From: M55B112 sp040903745
Lineage (GTDB): Bacteria; Bacteroidota; Bacteroidia; Bacteroidales; GCA-2748055
Direction: 5' to 3'
DNA: 64,000 nucleotides
Assembly (NCBI GenBank): GCA_040903745.1
Contig: JBBDUV010000006.1
Coordinates: 124,001-188,000 of the forward strand
The position numbers were made by a program, and so were the translations under genes. Below the pieces are notes generated by a model, which was given only the letters and a program-made list of their open reading frames with translations, searched no databases and was not told where the DNA came from. This document shows, piece after piece, positions 53,987-62,406 of this stretch (position 1 is its first letter; every line of letters begins with the position of its first letter).

Positions 53987-54376
53987 ATGTCAAAGGAGGT
54001 TAAGGATTCACTAATACCTGATGAATCTATTCTAAGTAAAATATATATTATCCGGGAAAAGAAAGTAATGCTTGATCGTGATCTGGCAGAACTGTATGGG
54101 GTTGAAACAAAAAATTTAAAAAGACAGGTCAGAAGAAATGAACTTCGTTTTCCGGAAGAACTTATGTTTGAGCTCAATGAGGAGGAATTCGAAAATTGGA
54201 GGCGCCAATTTGGCACCTCCAATGAAGATAGAATGGGATTAAGGTACAGGCCATTTGCATTCACTGAGGAGGGTGTTGCTCAGTTGTCTACGGTTGTTAA
54301 TTTATTAAATCCGAGACACAAACAATTTGCGCAATCCCGGTTCAGACATTTGACGTTACACCAACTCTACAAATAA
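53987..54376 (+). pseudogene. ORF6N-domain gene, 3' truncated
   Basis: 129 residues from MSKEVKDSLIPDE. The ORF6N domain is clear: IYIIREKKVMLDRDLAELYG, LKRQVRRNELRFPEELMFEL and RYRPFAFTEEGVAQLSTVVN. Complete genes continue for another 50-150 residues; here, after STVVN, the sequence becomes LLNPRHKQFAQSRFRHLTLHQ and stops at 54376, inside the 3' end of the convergent lysS. The loss of the C-terminus and the 21-base overlap with lysS suggest truncation by deletion. ORF6N proteins are typical of phage and accessory DNA. Confidence 0.7.
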
Positions 54377-56068
54377 CCCCTCATCGGTCTTCTCCACCTT
54401 TGCCAGCTCTTTTGCGCGCAATCCCTTTATCGCGGTATCCCATTTCTTGTTGCTGAGCCCGGTATTTCCCTTCAGATCGTTCAGATCAGCGGGCGATTGC
54501 TCCTGAAGGAGCTTCATTACCAGCTTTTCCTCATCAGTGAGTTCAATGATCTTGGGTTTGGTTTCAGGTTTCATTTGCGGGAAGAACAGTACATCCTGGA
54601 TGCTGGTGTTGTTGGTCATGAGCATGGCCAGCCGGTCCATACCCATGCCCATGCCACTCGTTGGAGGCATGCCGTACTCCAGTGCCCGTACAAAGTCCAT
54701 GTCGATGAACATCGCTTCGTCATCGCCTTTTTCTGAGAGCTTCAGCTGCTCTTTAAAACGTTCGTACTGGTCGATGGGATCGTTCAGCTCCGAATAGGCA
54801 TTGCAGATCTCCTTGCCGTTAATCATCAGCTCAAACCGCTCTGTAAGCTCCGGGTCGTCGCGGTGTTTCTTGCACAACGGCGACATCTCAACAGGATAGT
54901 CGGTGATGAAGGTGGGCTGAGTAAAATGCATTTCGCATTTTTCACCAAAGATCTCGTCTATGATCTTCCCTTTACCCATTGAATCATCCAGTTCAATATT
55001 GAGACAGGCCGCCTGTGCCCTTAAATCTGTCTCATCCAGCCCCGAAACATCCAAACCGGTATGTTCCTTAATGGCATCGGTCATTGTAATTCGCCTGAAG
55101 GGACGTTTTACATCAATCTCAGTATCTCCGACCTTCAGCTTTGTCGTTCCATGCAGGTCCAGCGCCACCTTTTCAATCATCTCCTCGGTAAAATCCATCA
55201 TCCAGTGATAGTCCTTGTAAGCAACGTAGATCTCCATCACGGTAAACTCCGGATTGTGGGTACGGTCCATCCCCTCATTGCGAAAGTCTTTCGAGAATTC
55301 ATAGACGCCATCGTAGCCTCCGACGATCAGCCTTTTCAGGTACAGCTCATTGGCAATACGCAGGTAGAGTGGCATATCCAGCGCGTTGTGATGCGTTATG
55401 AACGGACGTGCTGCTGCTCCGCCCGGGATGGGTTGCAGTACCGGGGTCTCCACCTCGAGGTATCCCTTACTGTTAAACAGCTCCCGGAGTGAGTTATAAA
55501 TCCGGGTTCTATTGCGGAACACATCCCGCACCTCCGGATTGATCACCAGGTCGACATACCGCTGCCGGTACCTGAATTCCGGATCGGTCACCGCGTCGTA
55601 AGTCTTCCCATCCTTTTCCTTCACAACAGGCAGTGGTCTGACAGACTTGCTAAGTATCGTGAGTTCCTCCACATGCACGGAGATCTCACCCATCTGTGTC
55701 CTGAAAGCAAAACCTTTTATGCCGATAAAATCACCAATATCGAGCAGCCGTTTGAATACGGTGTTGTACATCGTTTTATCCTCGTCCGGACAGATATCAT
55801 CCCTGCGGAGATAGATCTGTATGCGGCCCGACTCATCCTGCAACTCTGCAAAAGAGGCGCTTCCCATGATCCGCCGGCTCATGATCCTTCCTGCGAGGGT
55901 GATCCCTTTCAGTGAATTTTCCTCCCTGTCAAACCTTCTTTTTACCTCCTCTGCTTTATGCGATACCCCGAACATCGCTGCCGGATAAGGATCGATACCC
56001 AGTTTACGTATCTCCTCAAGCGAGTGCCGTCGAATCTGTTCCTGTTCTGAAAGGTCTGTATGAGCCAT
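54356..56068 (-). CDS. lysS: Lysyl-tRNA synthetase (class II)
   Basis: 570 residues from MAHTDLSEQEQIRRHSLEE; the longer frame to 56164 adds a hydrophobic leader upstream of the promoter and is rejected. An OB-fold anticodon domain (about 50-155) is followed by the catalytic core with motif 2 FRNEGMDRTHNPEFT and motif 3 GMGMGMDRLAMLMTNN. A ~60-residue C-terminal extension (DEEKLVMKLLQEQSPADLN) is common in Bacteroidota. It charges tRNA-Lys. Confidence 0.96.
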   Translation of the reverse strand: MAHTDLSEQEQIRRHSLEEIRKLGIDPYPAAMFGVSHKAEEVKRRFDREENSLKGITLAGRIMSRRIMGSASFAELQDESGRIQIYLRRDDICPDEDKTMYNTVFKRLLDIGDFIGIKGFAFRTQMGEISVHVEELTILSKSVRPLPVVKEKDGKTYDAVTDPEFRYRQRYVDLVINPEVRDVFRNRTRIYNSLRELFNSKGYLEVETPVLQPIPGGAAARPFITHHNALDMPLYLRIANELYLKRLIVGGYDGVYEFSKDFRNEGMDRTHNPEFTVMEIYVAYKDYHWMMDFTEEMIEKVALDLHGTTKLKVGDTEIDVKRPFRRITMTDAIKEHTGLDVSGLDETDLRAQAACLNIELDDSMGKGKIIDEIFGEKCEMHFTQPTFITDYPVEMSPLCKKHRDDPELTERFELMINGKEICNAYSELNDPIDQYERFKEQLKLSEKGDDEAMFIDMDFVRALEYGMPPTSGMGMGMDRLAMLMTNNTSIQDVLFFPQMKPETKPKIIELTDEEKLVMKLLQEQSPADLNDLKGNTGLSNKKWDTAIKGLRAKELAKVEKTDEGLFVELV

Positions 56069-56095
56069 CTTTTTACCTGTATTCAAATGATCTGG

Positions 56096-56125
56096 CAAAG
56101 ATAAGTAAAAGAGACAATAGTTCAA
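56096..56125 (-). promoter_or_regulatory. Promoter of lysS
   Basis: Minus-strand TTG (56123-56125), 19 bases, then TATCTTTG (56096-56103): consensus elements at consensus spacing, 28 bases upstream of the ATG at 56068. Confidence 0.5.
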
Positions 56126-56335
56126 GAGTGCCCGTAAGAACGATCCGGCATGGATGAATCTCAATGAATACAGGATTGATTAAACTGTGCGCCTTGAAAA
56201 AACAGGGAAGCAGAGAATAAAATGCTTTAACAGTGCTAATAAAAATTTTCAGCAACCTGCTAAATTACATGCACATATTGCTGTGGGACCCACACTTCGG
56301 GTTTAGTTTCCAAAATATATCAAAGATTTGAGACA

Positions 56336-56363
56336 TTGAAGATCAAGGATTATGTTAATTTTG
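56336..56363 (+). promoter_or_regulatory. Promoter of recJ
   Basis: TTG (56336-56338), 17 bases, then TAATTTTG (56356-56363). The -7 box overlaps the first ATG of the open frame (56352), which argues for a start further down. Confidence 0.4.
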
Positions 56364-56384
56364 TATGAATACAATTTGGGGGGA

Positions 56385-58100
56385 GTGGAGAAAAACTGGG
56401 TCATAAAATCACAAGGTTCTGAAGCCGAGGTTCTTGCATTAAGCCGATCGCTTGGCATCAGCAAGTCGCTTGCCAACTTGTTGGTACAGAGAAATATAAC
56501 AACTTTCGACGCAGCCAAAGTATTTTTCCGCCCGGAGCTCACTCAACTGCACGATCCCTTCCTGATGAAGGATATGGATGTTGCGGTCGATCGTATCCTG
56601 GCAGCCATTGCCAGTGAGGAGGGGGTACTGGTGTATGGCGACTACGATGTCGACGGGACCACAGCCGTGGCGCTGATGTATTCCTTTCTTAAAGATCACC
56701 TGAAAAATATCGATTACTACATTCCAAACCGGTACAGCGAAGGATACGGAGTCTCGAAAAAGGGCATAGACTATGCTGCAGAGAAGGGTCACCGGATGAT
56801 CATTGCACTCGATTGCGGGATCAAGGCAGTGGAAAAAGTGGCCTATGCCCGTTCGAAGGGGATCGATTTCATCGTTTGCGATCACCACAATCCAGGTGAT
56901 ACGCTGCCCGATGCACTAGCAGTACTGGATTCCAAACGTGTTGACTGCAGCTATCCCTACAAGGAGCTATCGGGATGTGGCGTCGGGTTTAAGCTTGTCC
57001 AGGCACTCGCCACAAGGATGGATATTGGTTTCGAAGAGATTACGCACTTCCTCGACCTTGTGGTGGTAAGTATCGCGTCAGACATCGTTCCGATTAACGG
57101 CGAGAACAGGGTAATGGCATTCCACGGACTTCAGAGACTGACCGATTCACCCCGGATCGGACTTCAGGCCATCAAGAATGTGGCCGCGTTTAATGACAAG
57201 CAGCTTACCATTGAGGATATTGTTTATAAAATAGGACCCAGACTCAATGCCGCCGGGAGAATGGAGTCGGGCAATACTGCCGTTGAACTGCTGGTGAGCG
57301 ACGATCCGGACCGTGCCATGGCGATCAGCAAAAATATCAATACCATTAATATTGAACGCCGCGATGTGGATACGTCGATCACCCGGCAGGCGGTGGAAAT
57401 GATTCAGCGTGATAAGCATTTGCAGGAGCAGAAGTCGACGGTGCTTTACAATCCGGAGTGGCACAAGGGTGTGATCGGGATTGTGGCGTCGCGGTTGATG
57501 GAGCATTATTACCGGCCGACGGTGATCCTAACCATGTCCAACGGACTGGCAACAGGTTCGGCCCGGTCGGTCAATGGATTCGACGTTTACCAGGCGATCG
57601 AGTCATGCAGTGACCTGCTGGAGAATTTCGGCGGACACAAGTATGCTGCCGGACTCACAATGAAGGTGAATCATCTTAAAAAGTTTACGCGTCGCTTCGA
57701 AGAGTATATCGATGAGAATATCCACCAGGATCAATTGATACCGGTGGTGGAGATAGATACCGAACTTCAGCTTGCTGAGATCGATGATAAGTTTGTCAGG
57801 GTACTGAACCAGTTTCGCCCATTTGGTCCGGAGAACAATGCACCGGTATTCCTGACAGAGAATGTGTCGGATAATGGCATGGGTAAACGGGTTGGGACCG
57901 AAGGGGATCATCTGCGGCTGAACCTGGTACAGGAGGAGAATCCTTTCAAGGTGTTTATTGCCATTGCTTTTCAGAAGGGGAAAATGTTCGAGAAGATCTG
58001 TCAGGGTAAGTCTTTCGATATCTGCTACACTGTTGAGGAGAATGATTACAGGGGGAGGAAGAGTACCCAGCTGAACATCCGGGATCTGAAATTTGACTAA
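56385..58100 (+). CDS. recJ: Single-stranded-DNA-specific exonuclease RecJ
   Basis: 571 residues from the GTG at 56385, giving MEKNWVIKSQGSEAEV, which resembles Bacteroidota RecJ N-termini as I recall them. The frame opens at ATG 56352 but that codon lies just before a -7 box. The DHH catalytic motifs are LVYGDYDVDGTTAVALM, ALDCGIKA, VCDHHNPGDTLPDA; the DHHA1 part has NFGGHKYAAGL. It degrades single-stranded DNA 5' to 3' in recombination and mismatch repair. Divergent from lysS. Confidence 0.93.
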   Translation: MEKNWVIKSQGSEAEVLALSRSLGISKSLANLLVQRNITTFDAAKVFFRPELTQLHDPFLMKDMDVAVDRILAAIASEEGVLVYGDYDVDGTTAVALMYSFLKDHLKNIDYYIPNRYSEGYGVSKKGIDYAAEKGHRMIIALDCGIKAVEKVAYARSKGIDFIVCDHHNPGDTLPDALAVLDSKRVDCSYPYKELSGCGVGFKLVQALATRMDIGFEEITHFLDLVVVSIASDIVPINGENRVMAFHGLQRLTDSPRIGLQAIKNVAAFNDKQLTIEDIVYKIGPRLNAAGRMESGNTAVELLVSDDPDRAMAISKNINTINIERRDVDTSITRQAVEMIQRDKHLQEQKSTVLYNPEWHKGVIGIVASRLMEHYYRPTVILTMSNGLATGSARSVNGFDVYQAIESCSDLLENFGGHKYAAGLTMKVNHLKKFTRRFEEYIDENIHQDQLIPVVEIDTELQLAEIDDKFVRVLNQFRPFGPENNAPVFLTENVSDNGMGKRVGTEGDHLRLNLVQEENPFKVFIAIAFQKGKMFEKICQGKSFDICYTVEENDYRGRKSTQLNIRDLKFD

Positions 58101-58101
58101 A

Positions 58102-58159
58102 TCAGGCTTCTCCTCTATCTGGTTGTGTGAAGCCCGATATTTTATGCGATGAAGCCTGA
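58102..58159. repeat. Alternative hairpins after recJ
   Basis: TCAGGCTTC (58102-58110) can pair with GAAGCC at 58129-58134 or, more fully, with GAAGCCTGA at 58151-58159. The two pairings exclude each other. No T tract. Confidence 0.4.
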
Positions 58160-58295
58160 AATAAATTATGCTTCGGGGAATTTTCATCGGCAACTTTCTT
58201 GAGAACTTCGCAGAATAGCATTATCTTGATCACTGTTTAAACAGGGAGGCATTGCATGTGCTTCGGTTTTAAGAATTAACTTAAATTATCGGATT

Positions 58296-58616
58296 ATGAA
58301 ATATGAAAAGTTACGGTCGCTGTTACCGTTTGCGGCAATTGGACTTCTGTTTGTTTTTTTATTTTCCGGCTGTTCCAATTACGAGGATGTTTCCGCCTGT
58401 GTAGATGGAAAAACCTACGGGTTCCTGAATGGAATCTGGCATGGGATCATCGCTCCTGTGGATCTCATCGCTATGATCTGGCGTGAGGATGTTACCGTTT
58501 ATGCCCCCAATAACAACGGGATCTGGTATGCTTTCGGATTCGTTCTTGGAAGTGGTGGCTGGGGATTTTTCGGGGGAAAAGGTGTAAGCGGCGGGAGAAA
58601 GAGAAGGAGACATTAG
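58296..58616 (+). CDS. Small lipoprotein with Gly-rich, basic C-terminus
   Basis: 106 residues. LLPFAAIGLLFVFLFSGC is a lipoprotein signal with Cys at about 26. The mature protein has a conserved-looking IWHGIIAPVDLIAMIW hydrophobic stretch, an Asn-rich turn (YAPNNNG), a second hydrophobic stretch WYAFGFVLGSGGWGFFGG and ends with GRKRRRH. Similar small proteins occur in many bacteria but no function is known to me. Single gene. Confidence 0.7.
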   Translation: MKYEKLRSLLPFAAIGLLFVFLFSGCSNYEDVSACVDGKTYGFLNGIWHGIIAPVDLIAMIWREDVTVYAPNNNGIWYAFGFVLGSGGWGFFGGKGVSGGRKRRRH

Positions 58617-58631
58617 TTGGAATCCCTCTGA

Positions 58632-58737
58632 GGCAGACTGTGAGAAGAAGGTTACCAGAGCTATAACACAACATTCAGCTCCACCAGGTAATGCTGGCCG
58701 TGGCAGACTATCGGAGAAAGGTTGCCAGAGCTATAAC
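58632..58737. repeat. Pair of 36-bp imperfect direct repeats
   Basis: 58632-58667 and 58702-58737 are both 36 bases, start GGCAGACT and end CCAGAGCTATAAC, and differ at 6 positions by eye; the gap is 34 bases. The second copy ends exactly at the stop codon of the minus-strand gene at 58738. Confidence 0.7.
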
Positions 58738-60744
58738 CTAAAAATCCAACTGTATCTGCAATTCGCAGTCCCAAATACGGTTTCCCGGCCGAACATCTTG
58801 TCCCGAACCGGTTTCACGGCGGTGGGTGTATGCTGTCATGCCCAGTTTTGATCGTACAGTGAGCCAACGGTTCAGTTTGGCTGAGACGGTTAGGATATTT
58901 CTGGTTCCTTTGCCATACCAGGCCGGAAAAAGGAAGCTGTATCTTACCCCCGGTTCATAGGTGTAGATGCGGTTCTCCCAGTGGTTTGAGTTGAACGCAA
59001 GATAACGGTAGGTGAGCCTGATCTTCTCTTTCGGAATCACCTTTACCTGTGAATAGATCACCTTTCCTGTCTGTTTTTCCCCGCCTGATTGGAGGATTGC
59101 CAGTTCGATTCTGCCCGACAATACGAGCTTTTCAGAAAGGTCCCATGACCCGTTCAGCCGGTACTTTTGCTGTTGGTTCGTGGCATAAGAGCCATTGCCC
59201 GGCCCTGTTTCAGACAGTTTTTTCTGCCGGGAGCGTCCTGTAATCCTGAACTCAAGATCGGGTCCATCCGTAAAAGCATAGCCGAATTGTATGTTATTGC
59301 GGATGAAGAAGCCGGGGTCGCTCCCGTACCCGGGAACATTGCTTTCCCCCGAAATATCGGTAAAGAGGTACAGCCGTGCGTTGCTGAATGGTGCGATGTT
59401 TATTCCGCAGTTGATGCCTGTTTCATTCTCAGGCTTTGTTTTTGCACCATATGCTTTTGGGGTCTGGCCGTTGTATTCCACCTGGTAGCTGCGGAAAGAG
59501 AGATTCAGCAGCAGTGCAGGGTTGATCTCAAAGGTGCCACCGGCAAGCAGAGCCATACTGGCATGGTGGTCCACCGCCACCTCCCCAAACAGTTCATAAC
59601 CCTTGCCAAAGCCTACGCCATAAAATGAGAGTCCGCCCTGTACCTCCTCCTTCAATATACCTGGAGCAACGAGGTTAACAGAATCCCTGCCCCGATCGCT
59701 CAGCTCCATTTTTGAGCCGGTAGCGGACCATCCTATGTACCATTTTTCAGCCGACCGGTTGACTGATAATCCTGCTGCGTACTGGCGTGCCAGGTTAAAA
59801 CCATTGCGTTCCGGGTCGGTGCGGTGCAGGCCGGTTCGCCTGATCTGATCGAACAGGTTGGCAGGGGCCTTCAGCCTGAAAAGTGATATATCCTCCGGTC
59901 TCACAGAGCAGAAGAGGTCAGCCGTCCATCTTTGCTTCGACACTTCGGCATATACCCCCCGGTAGTAGTCATACTCCATCGTTGAGGCAAATGGTTTCGC
60001 GTACGATCTCCTGTAACCATCGGTCGTAACCCCTGTCCCCCCTGAATTGAAACCCAGTCCGTGGATCAGTCCCATGCCACGGTGAATCCTGAAATTACCC
60101 AGTATCATTTTTGAAAGCAGCTTGTCGGAGTTATACGCCAGGTACCCGGTGAAATGCTCGGGGTTGTTTCCGTTCATCCAGCGTTCGCCGGGGTCCTTTT
60201 CAAACGCCGCACCGGCCGTCCATCGTTCACCCGCATCATACCTGAGCCGGCTGGTGAATTTGAGGGGCGATCCGGGATAATGAGGAGCCGTGACGGAGTC
60301 GGCCAGATAAGCGAGTGGAGAAGGCAGCCTGATCGCCAGGTTGGTTAGCAGCATTCCTTTGTGCACCTGCCGGGAATTTCTTCCAGGCCCCTCCGAAAGC
60401 GCGATCAGCGGAGCTACCGCTTTAAGCATTTCCTGTGTGAAACCGGGGATGGCCGCCAGCTCGTAGATGCTGAAGAAGGGTCCGTACTTTTCACGGTATT
60501 TGATGATGCCAAATGCCTGAAACGGTGTAAAAAGGCCGGAGGAATTCAGGTCGCGTTCGGAGGAGGTGTTCAGGTTCAGGGGATTACGAAGCAGGTCGGA
60601 GAGCATTTCATGGACACGTTCGGCATCGGTTTCGTCACCGTTTTCTATGATTTTTTCTGTAAGCTCTTCCAGCATAGGGGTTTCCTGGGAGGCGACAGGT
60701 AGCATGCTGAGCAACAGAAAGTTTATGAGCAGGATCCGTTTCAT
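58738..60744 (-). CDS. Helix-hairpin-helix domain outer-membrane protein
   Basis: 668 residues. Signal peptide to about 19 (LPVASQ). Residues 55-115 hold ComEA-like helix-hairpin-helix units (LNLNTSSERDLNSSGLFTP, IYELAAIPGFTQEMLKAVAP). From about 135 on, alternating strands continue to the end WDCELQIQLDF, a barrel-like terminus. The combination of a DNA-binding-type HhH motif and a putative outer-membrane barrel is known in Bacteroidota but its role is not established. Its ATG overlaps the stop of the upstream gene (ATGA), so the two are translationally coupled. Confidence 0.78.
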   Translation of the reverse strand: MKRILLINFLLLSMLPVASQETPMLEELTEKIIENGDETDAERVHEMLSDLLRNPLNLNTSSERDLNSSGLFTPFQAFGIIKYREKYGPFFSIYELAAIPGFTQEMLKAVAPLIALSEGPGRNSRQVHKGMLLTNLAIRLPSPLAYLADSVTAPHYPGSPLKFTSRLRYDAGERWTAGAAFEKDPGERWMNGNNPEHFTGYLAYNSDKLLSKMILGNFRIHRGMGLIHGLGFNSGGTGVTTDGYRRSYAKPFASTMEYDYYRGVYAEVSKQRWTADLFCSVRPEDISLFRLKAPANLFDQIRRTGLHRTDPERNGFNLARQYAAGLSVNRSAEKWYIGWSATGSKMELSDRGRDSVNLVAPGILKEEVQGGLSFYGVGFGKGYELFGEVAVDHHASMALLAGGTFEINPALLLNLSFRSYQVEYNGQTPKAYGAKTKPENETGINCGINIAPFSNARLYLFTDISGESNVPGYGSDPGFFIRNNIQFGYAFTDGPDLEFRITGRSRQKKLSETGPGNGSYATNQQQKYRLNGSWDLSEKLVLSGRIELAILQSGGEKQTGKVIYSQVKVIPKEKIRLTYRYLAFNSNHWENRIYTYEPGVRYSFLFPAWYGKGTRNILTVSAKLNRWLTVRSKLGMTAYTHRRETGSGQDVRPGNRIWDCELQIQLDF

Positions 60745-61586
60745 TGCCGGGGGATGTATGAAAGTGTGATGGCCGGGGTGATGCCGGGGATGGCCGACCA
60801 GCGGAATGCCAGATCGATCTGCAGCGTGCCAATCTCGAGGGCACTGCCGAAGGAGAGGGAATGGGGTTTTGAGTGGTAGCCGGAAAGGAGCACCACGGAT
60901 CGGTTCAGCCGGTATTCAAGACCGGTTTTGACCAGGAGCAGATCAGCGTTGGAGTAGGTTGCTTCGGCCAACAGGGTGGTATGTTGGTAAATCTCATGGG
61001 AAATGGCGGCTGACAGAGCCGATGGGAGGAGCGGACCGTAGCCGTGAAAGTTTCCAAGGTAAAACGGGCTGTTCAGCAGGAGGGCCACAGAGGTGCGGGG
61101 TGAGATTGTGTAATGAATGCCTGCTCCGGGAGAGAGACTCCAGAGGTAGTTCCATTGATCGGAGGTGAATGTGTTGCCATAATTAAAAGAGATTCCCGCG
61201 GTGAGTTTTTCCGAGAGGGCCATGCCGAATCCCAGTTCGGAAGAGACGATTCTGTAACCATGCAGTCCGTAGGTATGTACCCTGAACTGAAACGCACCAG
61301 GATGCGCAGTGATAACAGTTTCCAGGGAGAAGATCCCCAGCTCTTTGATTACAAATGGACGGGCATGGCCGGTGGAAAATGAGGGTCTTCTTGCATGCCC
61401 CAGCAGGGCCGGATTTTGATGACTCTGTGTTGGGGAGGTGCTGATGGCACAGATGCCCCCCAGGGCCAGGCTGCGCGTTCCGGGATAGAACGATTGTCCG
61501 GCCATAGATTGAAAAATGGACAAAAAAAAGACCGGAATGATGATTTCCGGTCTGATGATTGCCCGCCTGATGCGTGCGTGTATCAT
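60741..61586 (-). CDS. Putative outer-membrane protein coupled to the HhH protein
   Basis: 281 residues. The only signal-peptide-like stretch is IIIPVFFLSIFQSMAG (15-30), which requires the ATG at 61586 or close to it. The mature part (FYPGTRSLALGGICAISTSP ...) resembles PorV/FadL-like 14-strand barrels with a Gly/Ala-rich start and LSYIPRQ end; this is tentative. It overlaps the HhH gene by 4 bases. Its signal-peptide codons contain a complete intrinsic terminator. Confidence 0.7.
   Translation of the reverse strand: MIHARIRRAIIRPEIIIPVFFLSIFQSMAGQSFYPGTRSLALGGICAISTSPTQSHQNPALLGHARRPSFSTGHARPFVIKELGIFSLETVITAHPGAFQFRVHTYGLHGYRIVSSELGFGMALSEKLTAGISFNYGNTFTSDQWNYLWSLSPGAGIHYTISPRTSVALLLNSPFYLGNFHGYGPLLPSALSAAISHEIYQHTTLLAEATYSNADLLLVKTGLEYRLNRSVVLLSGYHSKPHSLSFGSALEIGTLQIDLAFRWSAIPGITPAITLSYIPRQ
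61521..61553 (-). terminator. Intrinsic terminator after purE, inside the next gene's signal-peptide codons
   Basis: On the minus strand AGACCGGAA and TTCCGGTCT form a perfect 9-bp stem around 7 bases, followed by eight T. It is 64 bases after the purE stop and within codons 12-22 of the gene starting at 61586. Confidence 0.75.
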
Positions 61587-61616
61587 ATCTTGTCTGTGTT
61601 ACATGGTGTGTGCGGC

Positions 61617-62129
61617 TCAGTTGGTTTTAAACTTGTATTTTACACTCTTCAGTTCTTCATTGGCCTTAACGATTTTACCTTCGAGTCCGGCCTTGAATTT
61701 CTTAACTTTTTCCAGCACCTTCTCATCGCCTGTTGCAAGAATTTGTGCCGCGAGAATCCCTGCATTTTGTGCACCGTCGATTCCAACGGTTGCTACCGGT
61801 ATTCCCGGAGGCATCTGTACGATGGAGAGCAGTGAATCCCATCCGTCGAGGGAGATTGATGCCTTGATGGGCACTCCGATAACCGGAACCGGTGTGAGTG
61901 CTGCGACAACACCTGGCAGGTGTGCTGCCCCTCCTGCTCCTGCAATGACTACGCGTATACCGCGTTCGTATGCTCCACGTGCAAAGTCCATTGCCTGCTG
62001 CGGTGTGCGGTGTGCCGATAATGCGTTGATTTCAAATGGAATTTCAAATTCGTCGAGGATCTTTGCGGCCTTTTCCATGATGGGAAGGTCGGATGTCGAT
62101 CCCATGATAATGCTTACTCGTGGCTTCAT
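61617..62129 (-). CDS. purE: N5-carboxyaminoimidazole ribonucleotide mutase (class I PurE)
   Basis: 170 residues. VSIIMGSTSDLPIMEKAA, SAHRTPQQAMDFA and VIAGAGGAAHLPGVVAALT are the three active-site blocks of PurE. It converts N5-CAIR to CAIR in purine synthesis; a PurK partner is not in the window. Followed by a strong terminator. Confidence 0.96.
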   Translation of the reverse strand: MKPRVSIIMGSTSDLPIMEKAAKILDEFEIPFEINALSAHRTPQQAMDFARGAYERGIRVVIAGAGGAAHLPGVVAALTPVPVIGVPIKASISLDGWDSLLSIVQMPPGIPVATVGIDGAQNAGILAAQILATGDEKVLEKVKKFKAGLEGKIVKANEELKSVKYKFKTN

Positions 62130-62179
62130 AATGTAATGGTTTATGTGTTGTTGGTTATAAATATCGGTTTTTCAGGCGA

Positions 62180-62187
62180 CAAATATC
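62180..62187 (-). promoter_or_regulatory. Possible -7 element of purE
   Basis: Minus-strand GATATTTG, one mismatch to TAnnTTTG and identical to the element before tRNA-Thr, 50 bases upstream of the ATG. Confidence 0.3.
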
Positions 62188-62297
62188 GAAAAATTTTAAT
62201 GAAAACTGACCGGGTTATGATCATATTTTTGACATATATGGCCATGATTATATCACTTTGGTTACAGGCATCCAGGATAGATCGGCATGACGAGCTC

Positions 62298-62315
62298 TCC
62301 CGAAATACTTCGGGA
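62298..62315. repeat. Short perfect hairpin between purE and hpt
   Basis: TCCCGAA-ATAC-TTCGGGA, 7-bp arms with a 4-base loop in the divergent gap. Its GC-rich tetraloop form resembles repeated extragenic palindromes; only one copy is seen here. Confidence 0.45.
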
Positions 62316-62406
62316 CAGGCTGTCTGATCATTGAAAAATAATCTATACACAGGTGAGAAGAGGTTACTTGTCCTATTTTTTCTATCTTCGTAGAAATTAT
62401 CTTTTC

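Noticed and set aside
58632..58737. Two 36-base repeats with a 34-base spacer looked like a minimal CRISPR array
   Set aside because: The two copies differ at about six positions, there are only two, and no cas gene is in the window.
61516..62136. 206-codon open frame on the plus strand
   Set aside because: It lies opposite purE and its terminator; composition is a mirror of purE codons and no family features are seen.
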